This document shows, piece after piece, positions 15,819 through 25,174 of a DNA stretch of 64,000 nucleotides. The DNA is taken from contig NZ_JNIS01000001.1 of assembly GCF_000702625.1 (NCBI RefSeq), positions 2,918,001 through 2,982,000 of the forward strand. The letters run 5' to 3'. How positions within the stretch are numbered: position 1 is the stretch's first letter; each line of letters starts with the position of its first letter. Position numbers and translations under genes: made by a program. The notes under the pieces are model-generated. The model ran no database searches. It had not been told where the DNA came from and worked only from the letters and a program-made list of their open reading frames with translations. Source of the stretch: Exiguobacterium oxidotolerans JCM 12280. GTDB taxonomy: Bacteria; Bacillota; Bacilli; Exiguobacteriales; Exiguobacteriaceae.

Positions 15819-16040
15819 ATGGCGAATCAGCATGTTACACCACATCCGGATGGCGGTTATCAGGTCATTGCGGAAGGGGCATCGAGAGCAACGAAGCGAT
15901 TTCCGACACAAAAAGAAGCGATCGCAGCCGGACGGGAAATTGCGAAAAAACAACAGGTCGAGCTGATCATTCATAACAAGGAAGGTCAGATCCGCGATAA
16001 AGATTCGTACGGCAATGATCCGTTTCCTCCAAGAGGTTAA
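15819..16040 (+). CDS. DUF2188 domain protein, copy 2
   Basis: 73 residues, ATG with AAAGGAAGTG upstream. It differs from copy 1 (12640-12867) by about ten residues, mainly in the first third; NNKEGQIRDxDSYGNDPFPPRG-like endings are shared. The two genes are paralogues from a recent duplication. Terminator at 16049. The function of DUF2188 is unknown. Confidence 0.85.
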   Translation: MANQHVTPHPDGGYQVIAEGASRATKRFPTQKEAIAAGREIAKKQQVELIIHNKEGQIRDKDSYGNDPFPPRG

Positions 16041-16048
16041 GAAAGTAT

Positions 16049-16079
16049 AAAACACGTCGCATTAAATGGACGTGTTTTT
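16049..16079. terminator. Terminator after DUF2188 copy 2
   Basis: AAAACACGTC-GCATTAAATG-GACGTGTTTTT. It overlaps the last codons of the convergent GNAT gene, so it probably serves both strands. Confidence 0.85.
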
Positions 16080-16643
16080 ATTGTACATTGAGCCGTCATG
16101 CCATTCTTTCTGCAACAAGGAATACATATACAAATCATCGAATTGACCACGTGTCTTCTCGTACTGACGCAGCAGTCCTTCCCGCTTGAAACCAAGCCGT
16201 TCGAGCAACCGTTGAGAGGCCGTATTGTCCGGCAGAACAAGCGCTTCGATCCGGTTTAGGTCCCATTCATTAAAACCGTGAGCGAGTACGGCCTGAACGG
16301 CTTCTTGTGCCAGTCCTTTGCCCCAGTGAGCAGGACTCAGTTCAAAGCCGAGTTCCGCCCGCTGTTGCCGGGAAGAACGGTTCAGGAAACCGCAACTGCC
16401 AATGATATCAGGAGTTGCATGTTCGGTGATGCCCCAGCGGAGACCGGTCTGTTCTGTTCGGATGGAGTGATACCAGTTGATTTCGTCCAACGCATCTGCT
16501 TCCGATTGGAAGGGAGCGAGCCCCATCGGTTTAACGACACGTTCATCAGCGAGATACGTCAGTAGACTCGGAGCGTCGAGCGGTGTCACCTCGCGGAGCG
16601 TCAGTCTTGTGGTTTGCAGGATGGGGAATGGAGAAGTAGTCAA
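16062..16643 (-). CDS. GNAT acetyltransferase, RimJ/RimL type
   Basis: 193 residues. LQTTRLTLREVTPLDAPSLL at the N-terminus, GSCGFL in the core strand, LSPAHWGKGLAQEAV (acetyl-CoA pyrophosphate loop) and NTASQRLLERLGFKREG at the end give a complete RimL-like N-acetyltransferase. It should acetylate a protein N-terminus or a small amine using acetyl-CoA; the target is unknown. The C-terminal few residues (YNKNTSI) fall within the terminator, suggesting the native stop was lost and the frame ran on. AAGAAGGG upstream of the ATG. It follows 16667-17047 by 23 bases on the same strand. Confidence 0.88.
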   Translation of the reverse strand: MTTSPFPILQTTRLTLREVTPLDAPSLLTYLADERVVKPMGLAPFQSEADALDEINWYHSIRTEQTGLRWGITEHATPDIIGSCGFLNRSSRQQRAELGFELSPAHWGKGLAQEAVQAVLAHGFNEWDLNRIEALVLPDNTASQRLLERLGFKREGLLRQYEKTRGQFDDLYMYSLLQKEWHDGSMYNKNTSI

Positions 16644-16666
16644 AGTAATCCCTTCTTTCCATGGAT

Positions 16667-17047
16667 TTAATATAATCCGGTCATGGTCAGCTTCAGAAGC
16701 ATCGATACAATGTATTCTTTGGCGATCGTTTCGTCGCTGAATTTCTTTTGGTCAAACGTCATGCCACGTTCCCGAAAAAACGTGTACCACGTACCTTGTT
16801 CTTCATAATAATGAAATCCGTCCAGCAAACGATTGGATTCGGTCGAAGATGGTTCAGGTATTCCGTGTGCCGTCGTATAAGCCAAGACTTCCGCTCGACT
16901 GACAGTAAAAACGTCTGCGTAGGAATGATTTCGCATATTCAGGACACTTAGTGTTTCGCAGGCGAACTGTAATGGATTTCCGTACAGCAGGACTTCAATT
17001 TGTTTTTTATGATCAATCACTTGTCTCGACTCCTGTTCTGAAAACAT
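16667..17047 (-). CDS. Hypothetical protein
   Basis: 126 residues (MFSEQESRQVIDHKKQIEVLLYG...), soluble, with an acidic centre and a helical C-terminus. No motif recognised. It precedes the GNAT gene in the same direction with a 23-base gap and probably shares its message. No strong ribosome site is seen before the ATG, so the start could be elsewhere. Confidence 0.5.
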   Translation of the reverse strand: MFSEQESRQVIDHKKQIEVLLYGNPLQFACETLSVLNMRNHSYADVFTVSRAEVLAYTTAHGIPEPSSTESNRLLDGFHYYEEQGTWYTFFRERGMTFDQKKFSDETIAKEYIVSMLLKLTMTGLY

Positions 17048-17190
17048 GTATTGATTTTACGACCAAAATACATTTCCATCATTTTAACATTTGATTAAGT
17101 TTAAAACCATATAGTGGTAAAATAGATGCGAGATAAAAAGAAAAATTCTGCTCTTTATCATGGTGTTTATGTAATAAGAGGGGGCCAACC

Positions 17191-19182
17191 ATGAAAAAAA
17201 TCATCTTAGGCGAACTGCTAAAATTTTATGGAAAACAGATGGGGACGAGCCTGTTTTACATAGGGGCATTACTTGTGTTTCCTTTTAGTGTTCTCATGAA
17301 AGTTGTTGCCGATATTCGTGAAACCTATACCTATATGGACTTTGCTAGTTTACTGGATGGGCTCGTCATCCCGATGCAGGGAATCATGTTATTGGTTGCC
17401 GTCTATATGTACCGACTTGTCGCGGATGAAATCCAGTACCGACAAAGCATTCTTTTTCCAGACATCGTCCGGATTCAGTATCAACGCGTGATAGCAATAC
17501 TCATGAATCATGCTCTGTTTACCGGTATGACTCTTTTGTTTGGTGCCACAGGAGTGTTTGTCTATTTTCATCAGGAACAAGTTCCGTGGTCTAGCTTCCA
17601 ACTGGACATATTACGGCACATCTTGATTTTTTATTTTCTTCCACTTGTCCTCGCAGCCTTATGGGGAATAAATTGTGCGATGATTTTCGGGAAACAAAAA
17701 GTCGGAATGCTTGTATTGGTTCTCATCTGGGTGTTCCTCGGACCTCTGAATACCGAGTTCTTTTCTGCTTATTTTTATGAAGGTGGATTGGAAGGAGACC
17801 GTAGTTTTCTGTTTATTGGTCCTTTGCAACCTGGTAGTGTATATGTGCCGCTCGTTGGATATCTTGGAAACCAAGCATTACTGTTGAAAATCTTCATTCA
17901 CATCGTGCTTCAAAGTATCATTCTGTTTCTGTTAATTGGTCAGTGGCACCTCAGATTGTCACGACAATGGATGACAGTAGTCATTTCATTACTCGTGCTT
18001 TGCCTGCTGATCATAATCTCACCTTATGCGCTGGCGAACAACCAACAGAGCTTTGACCGGAGTCACGATGCTGAGCTAGCCCAACATTATAAAACACCTT
18101 ATCGGTTTCAGCCGAATCATAAAAATTTGGACTATACGATTCAAAAGATGAATTTAACTTTAAATCCTGTCGAAAATCAGATAGAGACGGAGGCGGAACT
18201 GAACATCCAGTCAGATCAGGCGCATATTGTATTGTCTTTATGGCACGAGTACCGCATCACATCCGTATCAGCCGGACAAAAAAAGTTGCAGTATAAACGG
18301 TACGGCGACTTTATTAGCATGTCGCTTCCTCCGCAGGCACGAACGCACACCGTGACGATTCGTTATCAACTCCATAACAGTCCTCATTTTCCGGTGACGA
18401 AGGAAGAATGGTATCTGCCGGCGACGACAAATTGGTACCCGGCCCGCCAAGTTGAGCCCATCAATCGTTTAGGCATGGAGACGCTTGATCTGATTGTTGA
18501 CCGATCTAATCTGATGAACGTGCGAATCATAGGTGAGTTGCCGAATGATCTCGTATCGAATTTAACAAGACAGGATGAAAATACGTACATAGGACGAGTA
18601 TCAGGTGTGACGTTGCTTCGCGGGAACCTGTCGACCTATGAAGCTAGAGGGATCCAGATCGTAACGGATTCTTCCTGGTCCAATCCTTCGACTTATTGGT
18701 CGCCGGTCGAGCAGGTACTGAAACATACAAATACAGTTATTCGGCGCACGTTTGGGAAAAAAGTGACTTTTCCGGATAAGGTGGTGCTTATTTCGCCGAA
18801 TCTTGAGCGAAACAGTTTCTATGATAGTCATCATTTATTATTGCAAGTAGGCACTAACCTCAGACTGGATCAAAGCTTAAATGAAGTGATTGCGGCCTAT
18901 GTACCGGGCTTGATGTGGTCGGAAGCACCAAGCCACGTCAAAATAGATCCAAAGTGGAAGCTGTTTAATGCCGCACTTGCCTACTGGTTGCAAATCGAAC
19001 TGAAACTCGAACCGATTGAGATTGATTCATTTTATCTTCAACAAACCGGACGGGATATGAAGCAACTTAACGGTTGGATCAAAATGTTTTCTGATCGCAG
19101 TCATGACCAGCAGTTGGTGCTGTTACAGAAATGGTACCGTGAGTTGAATGCCAAGCAGAAGGGAGGGAACAGGGATGATTGA
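17191..19182 (+). CDS. ABC-2 type permease fused to a degenerate M1 aminopeptidase-like domain
   Basis: 663 residues. Residues 1-280 contain six or seven membrane segments and resemble ABC-2 permeases. After the last helix (QWMTVVISLLVLCLLIIISP) comes about 380 residues of extracytoplasmic domain: a beta-sandwich (MNLTLNPVENQIETEAELNIQ ... HTVTIRYQL) of the M1 aminopeptidase N-domain kind, then an alpha/beta region with FPDKVVLISPN. The HExxH zinc motif and the GAMEN loop of true M1 enzymes are absent. GAGGGGG lies before the ATG. The next gene overlaps its stop, so permease, ATPase and a second membrane protein form one operon. Confidence 0.75.
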   Translation: MKKIILGELLKFYGKQMGTSLFYIGALLVFPFSVLMKVVADIRETYTYMDFASLLDGLVIPMQGIMLLVAVYMYRLVADEIQYRQSILFPDIVRIQYQRVIAILMNHALFTGMTLLFGATGVFVYFHQEQVPWSSFQLDILRHILIFYFLPLVLAALWGINCAMIFGKQKVGMLVLVLIWVFLGPLNTEFFSAYFYEGGLEGDRSFLFIGPLQPGSVYVPLVGYLGNQALLLKIFIHIVLQSIILFLLIGQWHLRLSRQWMTVVISLLVLCLLIIISPYALANNQQSFDRSHDAELAQHYKTPYRFQPNHKNLDYTIQKMNLTLNPVENQIETEAELNIQSDQAHIVLSLWHEYRITSVSAGQKKLQYKRYGDFISMSLPPQARTHTVTIRYQLHNSPHFPVTKEEWYLPATTNWYPARQVEPINRLGMETLDLIVDRSNLMNVRIIGELPNDLVSNLTRQDENTYIGRVSGVTLLRGNLSTYEARGIQIVTDSSWSNPSTYWSPVEQVLKHTNTVIRRTFGKKVTFPDKVVLISPNLERNSFYDSHHLLLQVGTNLRLDQSLNEVIAAYVPGLMWSEAPSHVKIDPKWKLFNAALAYWLQIELKLEPIEIDSFYLQQTGRDMKQLNGWIKMFSDRSHDQQLVLLQKWYRELNAKQKGGNRDD

Positions 19183-20035
19183 AGTGCAACATCTGTCCAA
19201 GTCTTACCGCAAAAAACACATTCTGCATCAAGTCTCGCTAGAAATCGAAGGTATCTATGGATTGCTTGGTCCAAACGGAGCCGGGAAAACAACATTAATG
19301 AAAATGCTCTGTGGATTGACGTCGATTACCGGCGGGCAGATTGTGATTGACGGTCAATCCGTTGTCCGGAGAAAGTATGCCGATGTTTCCGATCGAGTCG
19401 GTTTCCTACCGCAAGATTTTAATGTCTATCCGACTTTAAAAGTGGAAGAAGTACTTCTTCATTTTGCTTTATTGCAAGGAATCATGGAGATGAACCAGCG
19501 GCAGGAACGGGTGGAGGAAGCATTGAGACGCGTCAATCTGCAAGACAAAGCACAGACACGGATGAGTGAGTTGTCCGGAGGGATGCGCCGCCGGGTCGGT
19601 ATTGCGCAACTGTTGTTGCGGAAACCGGAGATTTTAATTTTTGATGAGCCGACAGCTGGTTTAGATATCGAGGAACGGATTCGTTTTCGTAATCTGTTAC
19701 ATGAGTTGGGGGTAGACCACACGATTGTCATCTCCTCGCATCTCGTCGAGGACATCGAGTTCCTCTGTACAAAGATTGGGATTATCAAAGGTGGCTCCGT
19801 CCAGTTTGAAGGTACTCCGTCCGAGTTAAAAGCACAAGCGGTTGGCTACATCGGACAAGTTGACATCATGGCAGATGATCTTGGAAGGTGGATGCAGGAT
19901 GAGCGTGTCGTACATTTAAATGAAAAAGGTGATGTTGTGGAAGTTCGTTTTTTAGAAGATGAGGCGACTGGCATTTCTACAATCGAACCGAAGTTAATGG
20001 ATGGCTACTTGATGGTCATGCGACGTGCGACATGA
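19175..20035 (+). CDS. ABC transporter ATP-binding protein
   Basis: 286 residues. Walker A is GPNGAGKTT at 32-40, the signature LSGGMRRRVGIAQ is near residue 130, Walker B is ILIFDEPTAGLD and the H-loop is SSHLVED. This is the pattern of BcrA/CcmA-type exporter ATPases. The ATG at 19175 overlaps the permease stop (ATGATTGA) and has GAAGGGAGGG upstream; an earlier in-frame ATG lacks one. The gene ends ATGA-overlapped with the next. It powers the fused permease and/or the 20032-20658 protein; substrate unknown. Confidence 0.93.
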   Translation: MIEVQHLSKSYRKKHILHQVSLEIEGIYGLLGPNGAGKTTLMKMLCGLTSITGGQIVIDGQSVVRRKYADVSDRVGFLPQDFNVYPTLKVEEVLLHFALLQGIMEMNQRQERVEEALRRVNLQDKAQTRMSELSGGMRRRVGIAQLLLRKPEILIFDEPTAGLDIEERIRFRNLLHELGVDHTIVISSHLVEDIEFLCTKIGIIKGGSVQFEGTPSELKAQAVGYIGQVDIMADDLGRWMQDERVVHLNEKGDVVEVRFLEDEATGISTIEPKLMDGYLMVMRRAT

Positions 20036-20658
20036 AGAAAAGGCGGATTCTCCATCACTTATTTATGTTCGATTGGAAACTGCACGGCATCGCTGCATTG
20101 CTTCCGGTGCTGGTCTTCCTTGTGCTGGAGGTGTCTGCGTTATCGGATTGCCTGACGTCCGGAATTCAAATCGTTCATACCGTGTTTATTCCGTGTGTGG
20201 CGTGGACCATTATGTTACACCTCCACCCTCTATTTGAAGAAGGAGCGTATCACACGTTAGTTTTGCAGTATCGAAAGTGGATTTGGGTAGATGCAGGCAG
20301 GTTTTTCCTCGTTTATTTTGGTGGATACATCGTGTTGATGGCGACAATTCTCGAATTAGATTTTAGCGCCTTGCCATTTCTTGTATATGTTCATCATATC
20401 TTGTTGCTGTTGTTATTTTTATTTGTCGGGATGAGTCTGATGTTGTGGACTCAGAAGTTTGAATACGCGCTCGCCTTAATCTTGATGTACACCTTATTAG
20501 AAATCGTCACAAGAGGACAGTTCATGCCATGGCCACACGTTTTTCAGTTCGATGATAATCTGACCGATCCTCTTTACCAATCAAAAGTCCAACGGGTTGG
20601 TGTTCTGACAATCCTTTTTGCCGGATTGTCGGGTATTCGATTATGGCAACGATCTTAA
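20032..20658 (+). CDS. Membrane protein of the ABC operon
   Basis: 208 residues, six hydrophobic segments, ATG overlapping the ATPase stop by four bases. It is probably a second ABC-2 type membrane subunit, though it shows no strong family motif. Tight coupling means equal expression with the ATPase. Nothing resembling a terminator with T run was found right after it. Confidence 0.7.
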   Translation: MKKRRILHHLFMFDWKLHGIAALLPVLVFLVLEVSALSDCLTSGIQIVHTVFIPCVAWTIMLHLHPLFEEGAYHTLVLQYRKWIWVDAGRFFLVYFGGYIVLMATILELDFSALPFLVYVHHILLLLLFLFVGMSLMLWTQKFEYALALILMYTLLEIVTRGQFMPWPHVFQFDDNLTDPLYQSKVQRVGVLTILFAGLSGIRLWQRS

Positions 20659-20768
20659 ACGAAAACCGACTATCAAGTCTTGCTATTAACGTTCTTCCGT
20701 CTCGACAATTTACCGGACAGAATCAATCCGCCGGAACATCCGATTTTGCTCGAGTTCATTAAGGCGCA

Positions 20769-21347
20769 TCAATCATAAAGGGGCAATGTAATCCGTGACA
20801 CAGTTACGAGTTTTGTTCCGGTAAAGGTAAGTCGATAGATATCCGGTTTTGTCGTCTGCCGTAGAAAATCAAAATCGTACATCGCATCAAAATGATGGAG
20901 AATCGTCGTCATGATCAATCCGTGCGTACCGATGACGATTCGTTTTCCAGCGTTCTTTTGCAAAATCAACATCAATGCCTGAATTCCACGGTGCTGACAC
21001 GAACGAAATGTTTCCGAACCGTCACGCGAAAAAGCATGATCGATAAACATGTGTTGGACGAGCGGATAGACGTCAGCTTGCGGCATCGTCTGATGTCGTC
21101 CGGAAAAGGCACATTCCCGTAAGTCGTCATCAATCAAGATGTCTTTCCCAAAATGACGCGCTGCCGCTTCGATCGTCAACAATGAACGTTGATACGGACT
21201 GGAGAAAAACAGATCAATCTTTTTATCTTTTAAGTAGGTTGTGACGTGTTGTGCAGCCATTTGTCCGCCATCAGTTAAACCGCGTGTTCGTTCATCCAAA
21301 TCGGTTTTCGGAGATTCAGCGTGCCTTACAAAGTAAATAGTTGTCAT
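20769..21347 (-). CDS. Histidine phosphatase (phosphoglycerate mutase-like)
   Basis: 192 residues. VRHAE at 7-11 is the phosphohistidine RHG-type motif with Ala in place of Gly; SSPYQRSLLTIEAA supplies the second Arg, DDDLREC the Glu region, and IVIGTHGLIM the second catalytic His. It removes phosphate from a small metabolite; the substrate is not clear. GGAGG-type site (ggaggattcatctcct) lies upstream. Monocistronic. Confidence 0.88.
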   Translation of the reverse strand: MTTIYFVRHAESPKTDLDERTRGLTDGGQMAAQHVTTYLKDKKIDLFFSSPYQRSLLTIEAAARHFGKDILIDDDLRECAFSGRHQTMPQADVYPLVQHMFIDHAFSRDGSETFRSCQHRGIQALMLILQKNAGKRIVIGTHGLIMTTILHHFDAMYDFDFLRQTTKPDIYRLTFTGTKLVTVSRITLPLYD

Positions 21348-21578
21348 AGGAGATGAATCCTCCTTTCTGTGATGGAGTAAAGTAATTGGTGAGGTAAAAA
21401 TTAAAGGATGCAGCTGACAAAGCAGATTAAAGGCTTACTTGATTAATTATGAGTCATTTCACAAAAAAGAGACATTCATTTTAAACTATGTGGAATGGGA
21501 ATAAAGAGGTTGCTCTGGGATGCGTTTCAGAAGCTAGACTGGAAACGAACAGTACATCATCCCGTGAGGAGGAACACC

Positions 21579-22472
21579 ATGCGCTTATTTGCCATTGATT
21601 TAGACGGTACCTTGTTACACTCAACTCATATAATTTCAAAACGAAATGTCTCAGCCATCAAGCGATGTCAGGAGAACAGAGATATCGTCGTGATCGCGAC
21701 AGGGCGAGCGGCGTTTGATGCAGCGCATCTGTTACGGATGCATCAGCTTGACTGTCCGATCATCGGTTCAAACGGAGCTGAACTCCGGATAGAACACGAA
21801 GGAATAACGATACGGAAAAATGTTTATGTCCCCTCTGATGAGAGTGAAGCCATCTTAAACTGTTTGCTGAAGCAGGACGTATATCTTCAAATTTACTTGG
21901 AAGACGAAATTCTGATGACGTATGACGCGACGAATCAGTTGATGAAACAAATCAAAAAGGAACAGAGAACCAATCCGTTGTTTCAAGCTGACGAATTCCT
22001 TCAATCCGTGCAACCACAATTGAAACAATACGGTATCCGGGAAGTAACGGATTTCTTAAATGTCGATTTCGCGAAAGTCATGAAATATATGATCGTCAGT
22101 CCGAACGCAACCGTACTGAAACAGATTCAAAATGACTTATCATCGCAAAACTGTACCGTTACATGTTCCGGCCCATTTAACCTCGAGGTAACGGCGAACG
22201 GAAGCGATAAAGGTATGGCATTGCAACAATTTGCTGAACGGATGGGAATTCCACTGTCGGCAACCGTAGCGATCGGCGATCATCACAATGACTTGCCGAT
22301 GTTTCGGGTGGCCGGGACAAGTATTGCAATGGGGAATGCGGAAGACGCCGTTAAACGACTGGCGACTTACAAGACAGGACATCATGATGACGATGGAGTT
22401 GCCATGGCGTTAGAAACGTTCTGTTCGATTCAAGTCGGACATAAAGGAGTACAGGATGGCAAATATTACTGA
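21579..22472 (+). CDS. Cof-type HAD-IIB sugar-phosphatase-like hydrolase
   Basis: 297 residues. MRLFAIDLDGTLL supplies the nucleophile Asp 7 and the acid/base Asp 9; IATGRA is motif II; DKGMALQ and IGDHHNDLPMF are motifs III and IV. The large C2B cap between motifs II and III is typical of Cof/YkrA enzymes that remove phosphate from sugar phosphates, FMN or similar compounds. The ATG at 21579 follows GTGAGGAGG; the frame extends upstream but lacks a better site. The next gene, a LacI regulator, starts inside its last 17 bases, so they are translated together. Confidence 0.92.
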   Translation: MRLFAIDLDGTLLHSTHIISKRNVSAIKRCQENRDIVVIATGRAAFDAAHLLRMHQLDCPIIGSNGAELRIEHEGITIRKNVYVPSDESEAILNCLLKQDVYLQIYLEDEILMTYDATNQLMKQIKKEQRTNPLFQADEFLQSVQPQLKQYGIREVTDFLNVDFAKVMKYMIVSPNATVLKQIQNDLSSQNCTVTCSGPFNLEVTANGSDKGMALQQFAERMGIPLSATVAIGDHHNDLPMFRVAGTSIAMGNAEDAVKRLATYKTGHHDDDGVAMALETFCSIQVGHKGVQDGKYY

Positions 22473-23427
22473 GATTGCAAAAACCGCCGGCGTTTCCCGC
22501 TCGACGGTCTCCCGTGTGTTGAACAATCAGCCATATGTCATTGCTGAAAAACGGGAGGCTGTCTTACGGGCAATGAAGCTACTGGATTACCGGCCGAATC
22601 AAAACGCGGTTCATTTGTCGCGTGGCAAAACAAATGTCATCGGTGTGATGGTCCCGCAAATCAACCATCCGTTTTTCAGTCAACTGATCGAGGGCATCGG
22701 TATTGCCTGTGCCGAACAGAACATTTCGATGCTCATCCATCAAACGTTTAATGACAGGCAACAGGAACAGCTGTCGTTTACACAACTGCGGCATAAACAA
22801 ATCGACGGGCTGATCATCGGATCGTCAGTCAGTCCGCCGGAAGTACTTGAGCGTGTTCGACGCGATGGTCCGGTCGTAATCTGCGAACAGCGGGAAGAAA
22901 GTCTCGCGCAGGTCGCTGTTGATCATCAAAGCGGAGTCTTAGCAGTGTTATCTCATTTAGTGGAAAAGGGGCATTCTTCTCTCGGACTGTGTCTCGGAAA
23001 TCCGGCGAGCGGAGTTGGTTTGATTCGCCGTCATACTTTCAAAGCGTTCGTTCAGGAACACGGACTACTCGTTTCGCCGGATTGGTATTTTGAGGAGAAC
23101 TATTCCTTTGCCGATGGACAAAAGGTCATGAATCAGTTGTTGACGCTCACAGACCGACCAACGGCGATGATTGTCGGCAACGATTATGTCGCTGCCGGCA
23201 TCATTCATCAGGCGAAACAAGAAGGTGTTAAAATTCCGGATATGCTTGCTGTGACCGGTTTTGACAATCAGGCGATTGCGGAGGCGATAGGGATGACGAC
23301 CGTTGCCCAACCGATTGAACGACTCGGAAAAGAAGCGGTCCAAGTGCTCAATCAGTTGATCCGAGGAAAAGAAATGCCCGTCAGTCAGCCGATGCCACTT
23401 GAACTGATTGTGCGTGGAACGACATAA
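22456..23427 (+). CDS. LacI-family transcriptional regulator
   Basis: 323 residues. MANITEIAKTAGVSRSTVSRVLNN is the helix-turn-helix and the hinge helix follows; residues 60 onward form a periplasmic-binding-protein-like sensor (VIGVMVPQINHPFFSQLIEGI, then AMIVGNDYVAAGII and VTGFDNQ). It binds a small ligand, often a sugar, and represses transport or metabolic genes. AAAGGAGTACAGG before the ATG. The palindrome at 23643-23658 ahead of sstT is a candidate target. Coupled to the HAD gene by overlap. Confidence 0.93.
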   Translation: MANITEIAKTAGVSRSTVSRVLNNQPYVIAEKREAVLRAMKLLDYRPNQNAVHLSRGKTNVIGVMVPQINHPFFSQLIEGIGIACAEQNISMLIHQTFNDRQQEQLSFTQLRHKQIDGLIIGSSVSPPEVLERVRRDGPVVICEQREESLAQVAVDHQSGVLAVLSHLVEKGHSSLGLCLGNPASGVGLIRRHTFKAFVQEHGLLVSPDWYFEENYSFADGQKVMNQLLTLTDRPTAMIVGNDYVAAGIIHQAKQEGVKIPDMLAVTGFDNQAIAEAIGMTTVAQPIERLGKEAVQVLNQLIRGKEMPVSQPMPLELIVRGTT

Positions 23428-23530
23428 AGGTGGTATCTCATCTTCGCGAAGAGGTAGACACAGAGAAAGTGTATTTCAAGAAACAGGCTGAAGTTAACGT
23501 ACTCAAAAGTAGGTGGCCAGGAGGAGTTAC

Positions 23531-23581
23531 ATGAAAATCTATCAATTTTTGACGACTTGTAATATTAAGTGCAATATCTAA
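23531..23581 (+). CDS. Possible 16-residue peptide with a very good ribosome site
   Basis: ATG at 23531 is preceded by CCAGGAGGAGTTAC, the best ribosome site in this gap, and codes for MKIYQFLTTCNIKCNI before TAA. The strong hairpin at 23600-23641 follows within 20 bases. It could be a leader peptide, a small toxin or the start of a lost gene. No independent support. Confidence 0.35.
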   Translation: MKIYQFLTTCNIKCNI

Positions 23582-23599
23582 CAGAAAAGAAGAAAAGTC

Positions 23600-23641
23600 A
23601 AAGGAGGACGTCTCGCAACGAGGGTGTCTTCCTTTTGTATT
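23600..23641 (+). terminator. Terminator upstream of sstT
   Basis: AAAGGAGGAC pairs with GTCTTCCTTTT, with an inner CTCG/CGAG stem. It ends the HAD-LacI transcription unit, or attenuates a leader. Confidence 0.75.
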
Positions 23642-23642
23642 T

Positions 23643-23658
23643 ATGCAAGCGATTGCAT
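23643..23658. promoter_or_regulatory. LacI-type operator before sstT
   Basis: ATGCAAGCGATTGCAT has matching arms ATGCAA and TTGCAT around GCGA, the size and central CG of LacI/GalR/CcpA operators. It lies 216 bases after the LacI gene and 216 bases before the symporter start. Confidence 0.5.
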
Positions 23659-23873
23659 TCCTATTCTTTTAATACCTTGTCCTAAAAGAATCATATTTCT
23701 TGCAAAAAACTAGTTTTTATTTCTTAGTTTTTGTGTAAGAATAGAAAACAATAAACTGAGAGAATTTTTAGAAAAATGAACGAACAGACTATCTGCTTTT
23801 CGGGATAGGAGAGAGAAATCGTCATTTTTCAAATTCTAAATAATTTATTTGCTTTAAGCCTGGAGGGGAAAGT

Positions 23874-25145
23874 ATGAAAGTGTTGAAAAGATGGAACCGG
23901 ATTAGTTTAGTGAAACAAATTGTAATTGGCTTAATTTTTGGTATTATCTTAGCGGTATCGATTCCTGAAACCGCAAAATCCTTAACCATCTTTGGCACAC
24001 TGTTTGTTTCCGCATTGAAGGCAGTCGCACCTGTTTTAGTATTTTTCCTAGTCATGGCTGCGATTGTACAACATAAAAAGGGACAGCAGACGAACATGAA
24101 GTCGATCATCTTCCTGTATCTTCTCGGTACGTTCCTAGCGGGATCGATTGCTGTCATCATCAGCTTCCTGTTCCCTGTCTCCATCACGCTGACGGAGAGT
24201 GCAGAGAAATTGGCTGCTCCGGATAATGCCGTCGACGTGCTCCGGACACTCGTCCTGAACGTGGTCGACAATCCTGTCAACGCATTGATCAATGCCAACT
24301 ATATCGGCATTTTAGCGTGGGCAATCGTCTTAGGGTTAGCACTTAAAAATGCCTCAGATACGACGAAGACGTTCATCTCGAACATCTCCGACTCAATCGC
24401 ACAAGTCGTCGGGTGGATCATTAAACTCGCTCCACTTGGCATCATGGGAATCGTCATCGGTTCGGTGACGGAAAATGGTCTTAAATCACTGCTTGATTAC
24501 GGTAATTTATTATTGGTCCTGATCGGGACGATGCTCGTCGTTGCACTGGTCGTCAATCCATTAATCGTTTTCATCAATGTCCGTCAAAATCCCTATCCGC
24601 TCGTCTTCAAGTGTCTCCGTGAGAGCGGGATTACGGCCTTCTTCACACGGAGCTCGGCAGCGAACATACCGGTCAACATGGAACTCTGTAAAAAGCTTGG
24701 CCTCGATAAAGAGACCTACGGGATTTCGATTCCGCTCGGTGCGACGATCAATATGGGCGGCGCGGCAATCACGATTTCCGTCTTGACGCTTGCAGCGGTC
24801 AACACGCTAGATATCGCGGTCGATCTTCCGACAGCCATTCTCTTAAGCGTCTTAGCTGCCGTTTGTGCATGCGGAGCTTCCGGCGTTGCAGGTGGATCGC
24901 TCCTCCTGATTCCGCTCGCTTGTAGCCTGTTCGGGATTCCGAATGATTTAGCGATGCAGGTCGTAGCCGTCGGACTGATCATCAGTGTCCTGCAAGATTC
25001 GTTTGAGACAGGACTCAACTCGTCAACAGACGTTTTATTCACAGCGACAGCTGAATATAAAAAACGTTTGAAGGAAGGGGAACAACTGTCGATCAACCGA
25101 TCGGTCATGGCTGCAGAAACAGCTGAAAAAGTCGTCAATAGCTGA
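23874..25145 (+). CDS. sstT: Na+/serine-threonine symporter SstT
   Basis: 423 residues, a dicarboxylate/amino-acid:cation symporter with eight helices and two re-entrant loops. [70 protein letters not shown] and [20 protein letters not shown] match E. coli SstT nearly throughout; the SSAANIPVN and GATINM motifs bind substrate and sodium. It imports serine and threonine. GGAGGGGAAAG before the ATG. A LacI-type operator lies upstream and a strong terminator downstream. Confidence 0.95.
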   Translation: MKVLKRWNRISLVKQIVIGLIFGIILAVSIPETAKSLTIFGTLFVSALKAVAPVLVFFLVMAAIVQHKKGQQTNMKSIIFLYLLGTFLAGSIAVIISFLFPVSITLTESAEKLAAPDNAVDVLRTLVLNVVDNPVNALINANYIGILAWAIVLGLALKNASDTTKTFISNISDSIAQVVGWIIKLAPLGIMGIVIGSVTENGLKSLLDYGNLLLVLIGTMLVVALVVNPLIVFINVRQNPYPLVFKCLRESGITAFFTRSSAANIPVNMELCKKLGLDKETYGISIPLGATINMGGAAITISVLTLAAVNTLDIAVDLPTAILLSVLAAVCACGASGVAGGSLLLIPLACSLFGIPNDLAMQVVAVGLIISVLQDSFETGLNSSTDVLFTATAEYKKRLKEGEQLSINRSVMAAETAEKVVNS

Positions 25146-25174
25146 CTCGATTGTAAATGTATCGGTGATGCTAC

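Noticed and set aside
23427..23470. Possible T-box (GGTGGTAT motif) ahead of sstT
   Set aside because: The GGTGG motif comes before, not after, any stem I structure, no specifier loop or antiterminator pairing is found, and the terminator lies 170 bases further on.
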